Shown piece by piece: positions 1-9,979 of a stretch of DNA of 64,000 nucleotides; within the stretch, counting starts at the first letter, position 1; every line of letters starts with the position of its first letter. The DNA comes from Lepidonotus clava (taxonomy: Eukaryota > Annelida > Polychaeta > Phyllodocida > Polynoidae): positions 50,370,374 to 50,434,373 of the forward strand of contig OW387133.1 of the NCBI GenBank assembly GCA_936440205.1, written 5' to 3'. The position numbers and the translations under genes are program-made. Below the pieces are notes generated by a model. That model ran no database searches and had not been told where the DNA came from. It was given only the letters and a program-made list of their open reading frames with translations.

Positions 1-179
1 ATGAGCTTTTAAAGGATTTATTTGCTATTTTTGTACGTTTAAGACTTAATAAAGTATTCTAATTCGGAAAATATGGAAAAATTATGGAAAAATGATCATT
101 TTTCTGAGCGGCTGCGGCCGGATTGCATGGAGAGTACACCCCCTGGCGGCTATGGCCGTATTGGGTACTAAAGGGTTAA
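1..179. mobile_element. End of a piggyBac-like (TTAA) element
   Basis: The segment ends in ACTAAAGGG followed by TTAA at 176-179. The same terminal motif and a matching subterminal stretch (GGCGGCTATGGC, then TCTAAAGGG-TTAA) recur at 35749-35781, where the opposite end is also present. TTAA target sites with CCCTTT-type termini are characteristic of the piggyBac superfamily. Only one end lies in the window, and no transposase is seen, so it is probably non-autonomous. Confidence 0.45.
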
Positions 180-669
180 CTTTAGAGGGAATTCCCATAG
201 CTGTGACGTAGCAAGGGGAGTAATGAGGAGTCCAGAATTCAGGGAATTCTCAAAACTAAATTCATTTCCTGTATAATTCCCTAATACCTCAACATTTTTA
301 CGTTTTTACTTTTTGAAAACTTTTAGAATACTTGAGTCAAGTTCATTACACAAAAAAATAGCACTTCGTGAATTTATGTGCAAGCTTTCCTTAACATCGA
401 TGGTTTACTTAAAACTTAGACAAAAATGGCGAATTCTATCATCCTGTATCTTTTTTTTTTGTATTCTATATATTTCTATATTTCAAAGCCTCTAACATAT
501 TGTGTGCGACATGCCAAGATGTTCAAAATAACCATCATTTACCTCTTGGATTTACCCTGTGGATGCGTACTGCTCCAAACTCCTTTAATTTCTTCAATTC
601 GTCGTAATACCACATGTGAGGTTGATCTTATCCCTAATAACAGGTCTAACATGCCCTTTCATCACGTAT

Positions 670-727
670 CAGGGACGGATTTAGAGGGGGGCGCATGGGA
701 CGCACGCCCCCAACCCCGTTTCTTTTC

Positions 728-758
<31 letters not shown>

Positions 759-770
759 CTTTTTTTTTAC
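670..770. mobile_element. hAT-type terminus followed by pyrimidine tract
   Basis: CAGGGACGGATTTAG at 670 resembles the CAGGGGCGGATCCAG terminus common in hAT non-autonomous elements, and in this window it resembles the ends at 24215 and 61938. It runs into a C/G-rich patch and then a TTTTC-rich pyrimidine tract (718-770). The other end was not found, so this is a fragment. Confidence 0.35.
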
Positions 771-946
771 CAAATTTTCGATTTTTCTATATGAGAATAT
801 AATCACACGATTAATTGTTTGTTTTTGTTTATTTTTACAACTTTTAGAATTATGAAAGTTAAACATTAGATGATATTATACAGTTCAACACGTTATAGAA
901 CAACAAACAAAGGCAAACAATCCTCGGAAAGTCAAAATATCTGGGT

Positions 947-964
947 GGGGGGGGGGGGGGGGGG
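947..964 (+). repeat. Poly-G run
   Basis: Eighteen consecutive G residues. Similar G or C runs occur at about 24054-24071, 29692-29706, 31806-31818 and 61898-61912. The 24 kb and 61.9 kb runs lie inside hAT-like fragments. Run lengths may be unreliable in the assembly. Confidence 0.8.
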
Positions 965-2457
965 AATTGTCGTATCCCAATTGGGTATACAACTAATTCA
1001 CTAGAGTACAATTTGTGTATGTCAAACAACTATATCCACAGGCACCTATAAAGATCAGTGCATACCTCCAAAAAGGGAAACGACTTAAGTTCTACTTTCC
1101 TCCCGAAAATATGCATGAATATATATTTATACACAATTCATTGTCATCGTGCACTTAGTTGGGAAAGGCAAGATGTGGTTTGGACTTGCCACAATTGTGT
1201 TGATAATTTATAAAACGATGAAATAGTAATATTCTTGATGTTCGGAATCTGCCTGCATCAGCAAAAACAAAGAGTTCGCGCGGTGCTTCAGCGACGTGTA
1301 TATGCTTGAACATGTATATTATATGTATACATGTACAGGTCTATACATGCAGCTATGGGCCAAGTACAATTATTAGAAGTGCTCAGGTTGCATTTACCTG
1401 GTGCAATACCCCTTGGCATCGATATTCTATGTCCGTCTTTTTTCCTTCTTTTATGTGTAGGACCTACTTTTTAAATCTATCCTGTATGTTAATTTTATAT
1501 CAGCCGGGGGCGTATCTAGTCCCAAAATTGAGGGTATTTGGGAGAATATGATGAGGTTCTATAATTGAATGCACACACTACCATCTTTGAGAGTTCGCAC
1601 TTGCGTTTTTGCGTCATGGTAGGTACGTCAATACCAGCAATTGATTGAAAACTGTATATCTAATGTTTTATTTCATTCGTCATAGATAATGAATTTATTT
1701 TCCCCTCAGTACTGACGTCACCCAACCACTTCTTTGAAGGAGTGGACGTAATCAGCTGGTAATGGCCAGTTGATATTTACGGTAGTAAATTAGATCCCCA
1801 TGACTGCACGATTATGACACTCACTTTCACCTATTTCATGTTTGGTTACTCTGTTTGGTTCCTTACCCCGCCCCCTCTCTTTATGTAGTTAATTAGGTAC
1901 CGGTTTTGCCTGCATTGCATGTAGTACATGAAAGTTCCCTTTGATTACACTAGGTGGAGCAAGAGAAGAACCCATCAGAATTATTATATTACAACTGCAA
2001 CTGTTTATGACATAACACGTTTGTTTTATTCTGAGGTTAGATGACGTTCATGATACAGACATGTTACAATCACTTGGTTTCATACTTGCAATATATAATC
2101 TATCCAGATCTTAGGTTTTTCGACTGGGACAATAGAGGTTCCATAGTCTAAACGTTTTCAAGCGAGAGTTATCCTGGCACTGAAAATGTTTTCCTTTGTC
2201 AATTGTCCTTAGATGAAATACAGGGTTGGCGCAATTGAAGAACGACGTTCTCAATTTCTGCAATCATATCCAAGAGCCATAGGTCCATAGAAAACCAGAA
2301 GCTTAAGTTTACTGACTGGGATGGTAGTTGTCAACAGGTCCATGGAGTAATTCTTTGGAAACGTCATTATGGTTGCCAAAGCAACAGAGGATTAGGGGTA
2401 CAGTTGGGAAGTATCAGTGGCAGGAGCATACTGACAGGGATGGGTATTATGATAATG

Positions 2458-2586
2458 ACATGTTTAAGGGGATATAACTCCCTTAAAAATTATCAGATTC
2501 AGACATGCAAAGTATCATTTGAAAGTTAAGAACATGCATGCATATATGCTCTATACAAGAATGAAATTTATAGAAAATCCCGCACG
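2458..2586. repeat. Dispersed repeat, copy 1
   Basis: This segment begins ACATGTTTAAGG, contains GATATAACTCC and ATCATTTGAAAG, and ends near AAATCCCGCAC. A clearly related copy lies at 21453-21566 with about 80 percent visual identity and a few indels. I do not recognise the family and see no terminal repeats, so it may be a degraded SINE or MITE body. Confidence 0.5.
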
Positions 2587-4404
2587 GATCATCATTTCCC
2601 CTCATCTGGTCACAAATATTCAATATTTTGGCATTTAGCCATTCTCAGGATTACTGATATTTCTGTGTTCAACAGCCTGTAACTTTCTTGAAATCCAATA
2701 ATCCAATTTTGATGCGCTTGGTACCATTCGAAAGCTTTAAACATCCTCTGTAATGGTTAATTCCTGCAGCTGCATGGAGCATCCTTTCTGTGTGGTGAGA
2801 CACTTCAGGCAGTGTCATAGCGTAATTCAAGTTACTTTTCGAATATTCCACATAATATGATTATGATTGTCAATTTACATAAAAAATACCCTAGGCCTAA
2901 TTATTTTATCCAACAGCATTCTATAGAGCTCTACTCTGCTGACCAATATATCGTTTGTAATATACAATTGTAAAAAGTGATATCCGTCCTCCCAATCATA
3001 TCTCCAGCATGCAGTGTGTGTCAGAGATGTTTTTTCCACGCCGGAGCTGACGTAAATACATTTGAAAACATGTGGCCTTGACTGTCTGAATAATTATGGA
3101 CGCATGATTGTGACGCCTGCATGAAGTTCATGCATCACGTCAGGGTTGGGCCTACAAGCATCATGGAAGTAGTTGTAAATCCCAACATTAGTACCGTCAC
3201 GACCACCCGGAACATAGGCAAATAGCCTTGAGCCTTCTGACCTATAAGCCAAGGATAAGCTGTGGTGAGTGATCACTGCAGCTGTGTCTGTGCGGGTTAG
3301 AATTAACAGCGTAAATTGCAATCCATTGTGGGTATATGAGATTGTCTAATTACACAAAAAACAAAGCAATAACGCGGATAGAAAATGATTCATGTACGAG
3401 AGGATGGAGATACACTCATCTAAAGGAAGGGGAAGGGGGCAAATTTGAGATGTTTTCCTGGTGAGCGTGCAGGAGGCCAGGACACACGTGTTTGGGAGTG
3501 GGCTATATTAATAATTTTGATACAAGCATATGACCAATAACCCTAGGTAAAGAGTCATCCAGATATTAATCTTGTCCCCAACGACACTCACAGGGCTATT
3601 GTGACATTTCTGTTTTGTTTTTGTTTTTGTCTTTTTTAGAGTAAATTGTGCATATCCTGCCATTTTCTCTTTCTCAAATCATAAAATTAACCTTGAATTA
3701 CTCCATACCAATCAGCCCCTATGCATAGAAATAAAGAAATGACGCTCTTCACACTTACATCAAAAGAACAAGAAGAAACAATACTATTATTGAGAAAATC
3801 ACTAATAAGATTTGTCAAACCTCGTCAAATGTACGAGCATTTCCCATAGGAAACAAAGCCTTTAAACATGCTAAAGCCGTTTTTGATTTGTTCACAATTG
3901 ACTTTAATTGAAAAGTCAGCATGGTGAAGGAATATTTGCCTATAGTCAAATCCCTTTAGGTCTAGAGGCTGTGATTCACAGCATGATGTATCTTTTCCAA
4001 CCTAATCATTGATGTATCAAATATAGGAACGGCTCAATAAGAATACCAATAAAAGGCAAGTGAATGATTGTCAGTTGATTGATAAAAGTATAGACCTATA
4101 GCATCATTTCCTGAATGTCTGAGTCAGACTCTTGATGTGCGATTATCAGATTATGACTGCAAAAGTAGATTTACGATTATCACCGCAAAAACAAACCATT
4201 ACTCACGCATACTACACCTGTTAACAAAGACTTAATAAAGTAGTGTTGACTAAAGACCGGTTAAAAAGGACCATTTAGGTTGTTTTTCTTATCTCAAACT
4301 TGTCCCCCGTGACTCCGTGCTCCCTGGATCCACCATTGTATTGGACGTTACTATAGGAAACATGATGTCCGTGTGCAAGGATTAATCTTCCATTAGTTGG
4401 GGAA

Positions 4405-4408
4405 ATAT
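4405..4408. repeat. Left target-site duplication (ATAT)
   Basis: ATAT directly precedes the left outer LTR, and ATAT at 17158-17161 directly follows the right outer LTR. A 4-bp duplication is typical of Ty3/gypsy integration. It marks the whole array 4409-17157 as sitting in a single integration site. Confidence 0.6.
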
Positions 4409-5350
4409 TGTAGCGCTCCCTGGGTCAGGTTAGGCCCGGGGAGTCAATTTAAACCAGGTTGATCACTAGGATTGGAAGTGTGACAAATGACCAAACAACA
4501 GTAACTTAAGTTGAACAAAGTTTATTAAACAATCTCTCTAGATATAAAGTACAAGGCCAGAATGTACAAACAGTAACACAAAGTTACAAATAAGGTTTAC
4601 AAAAATAAGTTCCACAAATAAAGGTTCCACAAATAAAGGTTACACAAATACCCTTTCACAAAAAGGTAAACAAAGTCTGTACTTTGAAAAATACAAAATA
4701 TAAACAAAGTCTGAAATTTGGAAAACAGGCCCAAATAAGTAAAGTCTTAATCTAGAACAGGCCAAACTAAGCAAGTCTGAAACTTTAGGGGAAAACTGTT
4801 AAGTCAAAATATATACTTGTGGGGCAAAACCATTAACTAAAAGTTAATAAAACAACCTAGTCTAACAGACATAGGCAAAACAACCACCACAAAGTATATC
4901 AAAAACCAGCCTAAAACTAGGCTATATCAGTAACAGTCCCCTAGAGCCAAACAGGCCTTCTAAGTCTCACAAGTCAGGGTTACCTACCAAGGTCAGAACC
5001 CTACAGCAACAAAACAGAGAGTGACCAGAGCCCCAGGAGAGCCCCCCTTATCTAGCCTGGGCACTGAAAGCACGGACCCCTGAGAGAGCACCCTACTCCA
5101 GACTCTCCAGTGCCCCAAACCCACTCCCCTGGAGTAAACAATGCTGTGCCCTGATTGGTCAGTCAAGGAGGGAGAGCAGGCCTCCCATTGGTCAGAAAGG
5201 GAGCCCTCTGATTGGCTCGTTCAGACCGTCCGTTCCGCCGAGTACGGGGAGTAGGAGAGCGGGCCGCGCGGTAAGCGTGTTGACGGGCCGCGCTGCAGCA
5301 GGCCCGGCGGGCGTCGATCGGCCCGGCCCGGTCCTCCGAGGAGCGCCACA
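4409..5350 (-). repeat. Left outer LTR (942 bp)
   Basis: On the minus strand it starts TGTGGCGCTCC and ends GGGAGCGCTACA, giving imperfect inverted TG...CA termini. It is the same length as the LTR at 16216-17157, with one visible difference, but differs by several substitutions and indels from the middle LTR. The minus-strand AATAAA in the AT-rich half is a plausible poly(A) signal. The first 240 bp are strikingly GC- and CpG-rich. Confidence 0.9.
5154..5215 (-). promoter_or_regulatory. Three CCAAT boxes in the LTR
   Basis: Three CCAAT motifs occur on the minus strand (ATTGG on plus at 5154, 5187 and 5211), spaced 33 and 24 bp, next to a CpG-rich block. This NF-Y-like cluster is repeated at equivalent positions in the other two LTRs. 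It lies in the U3-like part of the LTR, so a promoter role is likely but not shown. Confidence 0.45.
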
Positions 5351-5363
5351 CGCCCCCCTCCTT
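5351..5363 (-). other. Polypurine tract, left unit
   Basis: The minus-strand purine run AAGGAGGGGGGCG abuts the LTR start, as expected for the plus-strand primer of an LTR retroelement. An identical tract adjoins the middle LTR at 8727-8739. This fixes the minus-strand orientation of both units. Confidence 0.8.
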
Positions 5364-5432
5364 GGACCAATGCGCCCTCGCATTGTTACCAAAGAAGAAC
5401 AGTACAAAACAGTGTGAAAATACATAAAAATA

Positions 5433-5525
5433 CAGTACAAAATACATGGAACATGGAACAGTACAGTACAAAATACATGGAACATGGAACAGTACAGTAT
5501 AAAATACATGGAACATGGAACAGTA
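5433..5525. repeat. 31-bp tandem repeat, three copies
   Basis: Three 31-bp units of the type CAGTACAAAATACATGGAAC sit between the polypurine tract and the third ORF. The same block recurs at 8809-8901 in the right unit. ORFs reading through it give a repetitive Cys/Phe/Tyr-rich peptide that is a by-product of the DNA repeat. Confidence 0.85.
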
Positions 5526-5676
5526 CATGGCAGTAAAAAACATAAACAGTCCGAAACACCTCCTGGGTGTTACAAAAAAGTCTCTGCAAACGCTCTCTTG
5601 GATAAATAAAGTCTCTTTAGCACCGGTGAAAGTATGTACAGTGTAGAAGTTCTATGTACAACGTCCAAAAAAGAGC

Positions 5677-7362
5677 TTAGCTCTCGTCCGACGAGCTCTC
5701 ACTCTCACTTTCTAGACTGTAGCTGCGTTGGCTCCGACGCTTCCGAGCCGACCTTTGGCCACTGGTGGAGGTGTCCTTGGAGGTGCCGGCAACTCCCTCC
5801 CCACCAGGGCAGTCGACCACAGGGTCTGGCCCGCTGCTTGCCGGGTTGTCGTCGAGCCCACCGACAGTGGCGGTCGGCGGAAGGGCCTTTGGGCTGCGGA
5901 CCCAGGAGGTAGTGGAGGGATCTCGGCCGAAGACCTCCGTGACCACTTTCTCGGACTCATGTCCGCCCGCATACCTGATGGTCACGGCGGTCACCCGAGT
6001 AAGGAGCGTTACGGAAGTCTCGATCAGACGCACCGTCTCAGTCCGCTCCCACTCGGTCTCGCTGGTGACCCGCCGGACCCCCTGGTCCGCCGGCCCGGTT
6101 GACGGTTGCAGTGCCCCCTGGTCAGGGAGGGAGGGATCCGCCTCCTCCAGGGAGCCAACCACCTCGTCCCAGGTGGCGCGCTTAAGTTGCTCGAGGAGCA
6201 TGGTGGTCTTTGGGTGGCGAGCCTTCCTGTGGCCACCCATGATCACCTGCCGACTCGTGTTCAGGTAGGGGCAGTAGGGGCACCGGTAGACAGCGTCCCC
6301 ATGTTTGTCAGCAAAATTGTCAGGCTTGACAGGACATTTATTGGCATAATGCCCCAGTTTGTGGCAACACCAACATTCCACTTCTGACAAATCTTTCCTT
6401 CTATAAGAGCAGTTCTGCTGCTTTTTCTTCTCAAGGTCTTCGATCCTCTGCTTAGCTTGCTCAAGCTCCTTGAGCACCTGATCAAGCTTACTTGGCTGGC
6501 TCTTGGTATTGCCACCAGCAGCAGGAGTCTGCTGCACAGGGGCAACCACAGGAGCCGGCTTCTTCTTCGGTGGCTGACTCATACTAACTGTATCGTCATA
6601 CACACCGTATGCTGTGGCAGTATCCACAGCATCCCTCAGGGTAGCAGGGGTAAAAGCATGGACATGCCGTTTCATCCCATTGTCACGCAACCCTTTGACA
6701 AAAATGTTAATCAACAACCTCTCGTTTGGTGTTTCACCAGGAAAGGCACGAATCGCCAACCGGCGCAAATCATGGGCATAAGCTGCCAAAGATTCGTCGG
6801 CCTTAAGGGCACGATTCATCAGTTTAAAAGTAAACTGAGCCTCTTGGCCAGGAGGCCGAAAACGACCTTTCAAGGCTGAAACTAGAGAATCAAAATCTGT
6901 TTGCAAGGGGAGGGCTACACTTGTCAGCACCTCCCTGGCATCTTGTACTAGACAGCAAGCCAGCTGCATGCCCTTTTCATCATAGGACCACTCATTCCAG
7001 AGGGCTACGGCTTCAAAATGGCCAATAAAGTCCTCCAGATCACTTGCCCCATCATATTTCATGGGCACAATCATCTTCTTGGCAGGTTTGGCCTCACGCC
7101 TCCTAACAGGACTTGCCTGCCTAGGCCCCCTAACAACTGGGGTAGCCCTGCTAACAGCTGGCGTAGCCCTGCCATCCTGTGACCTAGCGTCAGAGAAATG
7201 GCTGGCTTCACTAATGTGAGAAACTGTGTCCCAATCATTGTCAGGGTGATCAGGTCCATCATTGACCTGATGCCTAACAACAGCATTCGGCTGGGCATTG
7301 TTTATCCCAGCTGAACGGAAAGGCGACAACAGCCAGCTCACACTTCTGTTCAGGAAATCCAT
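5677..7362 (-). CDS. gag-containing ORF of the internally deleted unit
   Basis: This 561-residue ORF begins with the same N-terminus as gag of the right unit (MDFLNRSVSWLLSPF) and includes the capsid-like region and a CCHC zinc knuckle (CWCCHKLGHYANKC). Its C-terminal part corresponds to the end of the third ORF of the family, including one C2H2-type finger and the acidic Ser-rich tail. It exists because this unit lacks pol, so it should be read as a product of a broken element and not a designed fusion. It may still be translatable. A few residues differ from the right-unit gag, so the units were not copied from one recent template. Confidence 0.7.
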   Translation of the reverse strand: MDFLNRSVSWLLSPFRSAGINNAQPNAVVRHQVNDGPDHPDNDWDTVSHISEASHFSDARSQDGRATPAVSRATPVVRGPRQASPVRRREAKPAKKMIVPMKYDGASDLEDFIGHFEAVALWNEWSYDEKGMQLACCLVQDAREVLTSVALPLQTDFDSLVSALKGRFRPPGQEAQFTFKLMNRALKADESLAAYAHDLRRLAIRAFPGETPNERLLINIFVKGLRDNGMKRHVHAFTPATLRDAVDTATAYGVYDDTVSMSQPPKKKPAPVVAPVQQTPAAGGNTKSQPSKLDQVLKELEQAKQRIEDLEKKKQQNCSYRRKDLSEVECWCCHKLGHYANKCPVKPDNFADKHGDAVYRCPYCPYLNTSRQVIMGGHRKARHPKTTMLLEQLKRATWDEVVGSLEEADPSLPDQGALQPSTGPADQGVRRVTSETEWERTETVRLIETSVTLLTRVTAVTIRYAGGHESEKVVTEVFGRDPSTTSWVRSPKALPPTATVGGLDDNPASSGPDPVVDCPGGEGVAGTSKDTSTSGQRSARKRRSQRSYSLESESESSSDES

Positions 7363-7778
7363 CCTTACTACTCAGAAGCAACTCACAAAATAACAACCTT
7401 TTACAGGTTTAACTCAAATCAGAACCAGACCTGAGACACAAGTCCAGTTATAACCACTCACAAAAGGGTTGGTCACCCTTCTGTAAATCACAGCACTGCT
7501 TAACCTGTACTCACAGGAACCTAACAAATCATGCACAACAAGGACATGCACAAGCATGCACAGCAAAAAGTTTCCTTAAATAAGGCATCAACAAAACAGC
7601 CAGTAGCAGCTCACCTTCTTGGGAGGTTGGCTCATGTCCAAGCAGGGCAAAAGCAAGCAAAGGTCAAGCTGAGGTCAAAGGTCAAGCAGAGGTCAAGCAG
7701 ATCGTCTGAAAAATGTAATAACTTCTCGTTGTGTATGGCTATCAAAATATCATTGGTCAAAGTCACAGCTATCTCCAA

Positions 7779-7796
7779 TCCTGGTCTCAGGCACCA
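7779..7796 (-). other. Primer-binding site region, left unit
   Basis: Reading minus, five bases after the LTR end comes TGGTGCCTGAGACC. A TGG start is expected for a tRNA-complementary primer site. The match to any one tRNA is imperfect (TGGTGCC would fit tRNA-Phe or tRNA-His 3' ends), so the primer is unassigned. The same sequence lies at 16193-16210. Confidence 0.45.
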
Positions 7797-7801
7797 AAAA
7801 C

Positions 7802-8726
7802 TGTAGCGCTCCCTGGGTCAGGTTAGGCCCGGGGAGTCAATTTAAACCAGGTTGATCACTAGGATTGGAAGTGTGACAAATGACCAAACAACAGTAACTT
7901 AAGTTGAATAAAGTTTATTAAAACAATCTCTCTAGATATTTACAAAGTAAAGTACAAAGCCAGAATGTACCAACAGTAACACAAAGTTACAAATAAAGTT
8001 TCCAAAAATAAAGGTTACACAAATACCCTTTCACAAAAAGGTAAACAAAGTCTGTACTTTGAAAAATACAAAATATAAACAAAGTCTGTAATTTAGAAAA
8101 CAGGCCCAAATAAGTAAAGTCTTAATCTAGAACAGGCCAAACTAAGCAAGTCTGAAACTTTAGGGGAAAAACTGTTAAGTCAAAATATATACTTGTGGGG
8201 CAAAACCATTAACTAAAAGTTAATAAAACAACCTAGTCTAACAGACATAGGCAAAACAACCACCACAAAGTATATCAAAAACCAGCCTAAAACTAGGCTA
8301 TATCAGTAACAGTCCCCTAGAGCCAAACAGGCCTTCTAAGTCTCACAAGTCAGGGTTACCTACCAAGGTCAGAACCCTACAGCAACAAAACAGAGAGTGA
8401 CCAGAGCCCCAGGAGAGCCCCCCTTATCTAGCCTGGGCACTGAAAGCACGGACCCCTGAGAGAGCACCCTACTCCAGACTCTCCAGTGCCCCAAACCCAC
8501 TCCCCTGGAGTAAACAATGCTGTGCCCTGATTGGTCAGTCAAGGAGGGAGAGCAGGCCTCCCATTGGTCAGAAAGGGAGCCCTCTGATTGGCTCGTTCAG
8601 ACCGTCCGTTCCGCCGAGTACGGGGAGTAGGAGAGCGGGCCGCGCGGTAAGCGTGTTGACGGGCCGCGCTGCAGCAGGCCCGGCGGGCGTCGATCGGCCC
8701 GGCCCGGTCCTCCGAGGAGCGCCACA
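7802..8726 (-). repeat. Middle (shared) LTR, 925 bp
   Basis: This LTR serves as the 5' LTR of the left unit (primer-site sequence to its left) and the 3' LTR of the right unit (polypurine tract to its right). It differs from the outer pair at several positions and indels around 7900-8030, which makes it 17 bp shorter. Termini and GC-rich U3 match the outer copies. Confidence 0.9.
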
Positions 8727-8739
8727 CGCCCCCCTCCTT
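8727..8739 (-). other. Polypurine tract, right unit
   Basis: The minus-strand AAGGAGGGGGGCG immediately precedes the middle LTR and is identical to the tract at 5351-5363. Confidence 0.8.
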
Positions 8740-9052
8740 GGACCAATGCGCCCTCGCATTGTTACCAAAGAAGAACAGTACAAAACAGTGTGAAAATACA
8801 TAAAAATACAGTACAAAATACATGGAACATGGAACAGTACAGTACAAAATACATGGAACATGGAACAGTACAGTATAAAATACATGGAACATGGAACAGT
8901 ACATGGCAGTAAAAAACATAAACAGTCCGAAACACCTCCTGGGTGTTACAAAAAAGTCTCTGCAAACGCTCTCTTGGATAAATAAAGTCTCTTTAGCACC
9001 GGTGAAAGTATGTACAGTGTAGAAGTTCTATGTACAACGTCCAAAAAAGAGC

Positions 9053-9772
9053 TTAGCTCTCGTCCGACGAGCTCTCACTCTCACTTTCTAGACTGTAGCT
9101 GCGTTGGCTCCGACGCTTCCGAGCCGACCTTTGGCCACTGGTGGAGGTGTCCTTGGAGGTGCCGGCAACTCCCTCCCCACCAGGGCAGTCGACCACAGGG
9201 TCTGGCCCGCTGCTTGCCGGGTTGTCGTCGAGCCCACCGACAGTGGCGGTCGGCGGAAGGGCCTTTGGGCTGCGGACCCAGGAGGTAGTGGAGGGATCTC
9301 GGCCGAAGACCTCCGTGACCACTTTCTCGGACTCATGTCCGCCCGCATACCTGATGGTCACGGCGGTCACCCGAGTAAGGAGCGTTACGGAAGTCTCGAT
9401 CAGACGCACCGTCTCAGTCCGCTCCCACTCGGTCTCGCTGGTGACCCGCCGGACCCCCTGGTCCGCCGGCCCGGTTGACGGTTGCAGTGCCCCCTGGTCA
9501 GGGAGGGAGGGATCCGCCTCCTCCAGGGAGCCAACCACCTCGTCCCAGGTGGCGCGCTTAAGTTGCTCGAGGAGCATGGTGGTCTTTGGGTGGCGAGCCT
9601 TCCTGTGGCCACCCATGATCACCTGCCGACTCGTGTTCAGGTAGGGGCAGTAGGGGCACCGGTAGACAGCGTCCCCATGCGCCCTTGCCCGGTGCTCGAA
9701 CACTTCCTTGTAACCGTCGAAGATGCCGCCACACTGGTGACAGCTCACCTCCTTCCGCGACTGCCAACACAA
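9053..9772 (-). CDS. Third ORF of the Ty3/gypsy element, two C2H2 zinc fingers
   Basis: This ORF of about 239 residues lies downstream of pol, in the position where env is found in other elements. Near its N-terminus are two C2H2-like fingers: C-x2-C-x12-H-x4-H, then C-x2-C-x13-H-x4-H. Its C-terminus is acidic and Ser-rich (ESESESSSDES). It has no ATG at its upstream end, but a good 3' splice site (pyrimidine-rich, TTGGCAG) lies just before the fingers at 9761-9762. That suggests expression from a spliced RNA, as retroviral and errantiviral env genes are. There is no signal peptide or membrane span, so it is not an envelope. A nucleic-acid-binding role is inference. Confidence 0.7.
   Translation of the reverse strand: MCWQSRKEVSCHQCGGIFDGYKEVFEHRARAHGDAVYRCPYCPYLNTSRQVIMGGHRKARHPKTTMLLEQLKRATWDEVVGSLEEADPSLPDQGALQPSTGPADQGVRRVTSETEWERTETVRLIETSVTLLTRVTAVTIRYAGGHESEKVVTEVFGRDPSTTSWVRSPKALPPTATVGGLDDNPASSGPDPVVDCPGGEGVAGTSKDTSTSGQRSARKRRSQRSYSLESESESSSDES
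9761..9762 (-). other. 3' splice acceptor before the third ORF
   Basis: On the minus strand a T-rich stretch (TTGTTCTTTGTG) leads to TTGGCAG, a consensus acceptor. It sits exactly where the ATG-less third ORF becomes a recognisable zinc-finger protein, and it is in phase with the leader donor at 16028 (both on codon boundaries). Confidence 0.5.
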
Positions 9773-9979
9773 AGAACAACAAGTTTACTTTTCTGGACCA
9801 TCTCATATGAAGTAACAACAATCTTCAAATTAATAGGCAACATTAAAGGTCTCAGCATAAGTTAAACACAAATCGACAACTAAGTTCTTAACTTAAGTTA
9901 AGCATCGTAAGCACAAACCAGGTAGATAAAAAGTTCTTAACTTAAGTCAAGCATCTTAAACACTAAACAAGACCAACAT

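Larger units (their letters stand above)
180..4408. other. Non-coding region with transposon fragments
   Basis: No gene is supported here. ORFs on both strands are short, low-complexity or without homology that I recognise. The stretch contains a hAT-type terminus at 670, a pyrimidine tract, an 18-base G run at 947-964, a weak transposon-end-like motif (GGGGGCGTATCTAG) near 1506, and one copy of a dispersed repeat at 2458-2586. The remainder is AT-rich unique-looking DNA. Confidence 0.6.
4409..8726 (-). mobile_element. Ty3/gypsy tandem array, left unit (internally deleted)
   Basis: This is the left unit of a tandem pair, on the minus strand. It runs from the left outer LTR (4409-5350) through a 2.45-kb internal region to the shared middle LTR (7802-8726). 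It keeps the polypurine tract, primer-site region, leader, gag sequence and the end of the third ORF, but has no pol. It is a broken, short derivative of the same family as the right unit, which could spread only with help from a complete relative. The near-identity of the outer LTRs (one difference seen in 942 bp) suggests a young insertion. Confidence 0.85.

Noticed and set aside
313-866. Short ORFs near the window start
   Set aside because: They are low-complexity and overlap a pyrimidine tract and a hAT end.
5163-5589. Cys/Phe/Tyr-rich ORFs on the minus strand (and their twins at 8539-8965)
   Set aside because: They are produced by the 31-bp tandem repeat and the GC-rich LTR edge in several frames and have no domain.
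5677-7362. A purposeful gag/zinc-finger fusion protein
   Set aside because: It is explained by loss of pol from this unit; nothing indicates selection for the fused frame.
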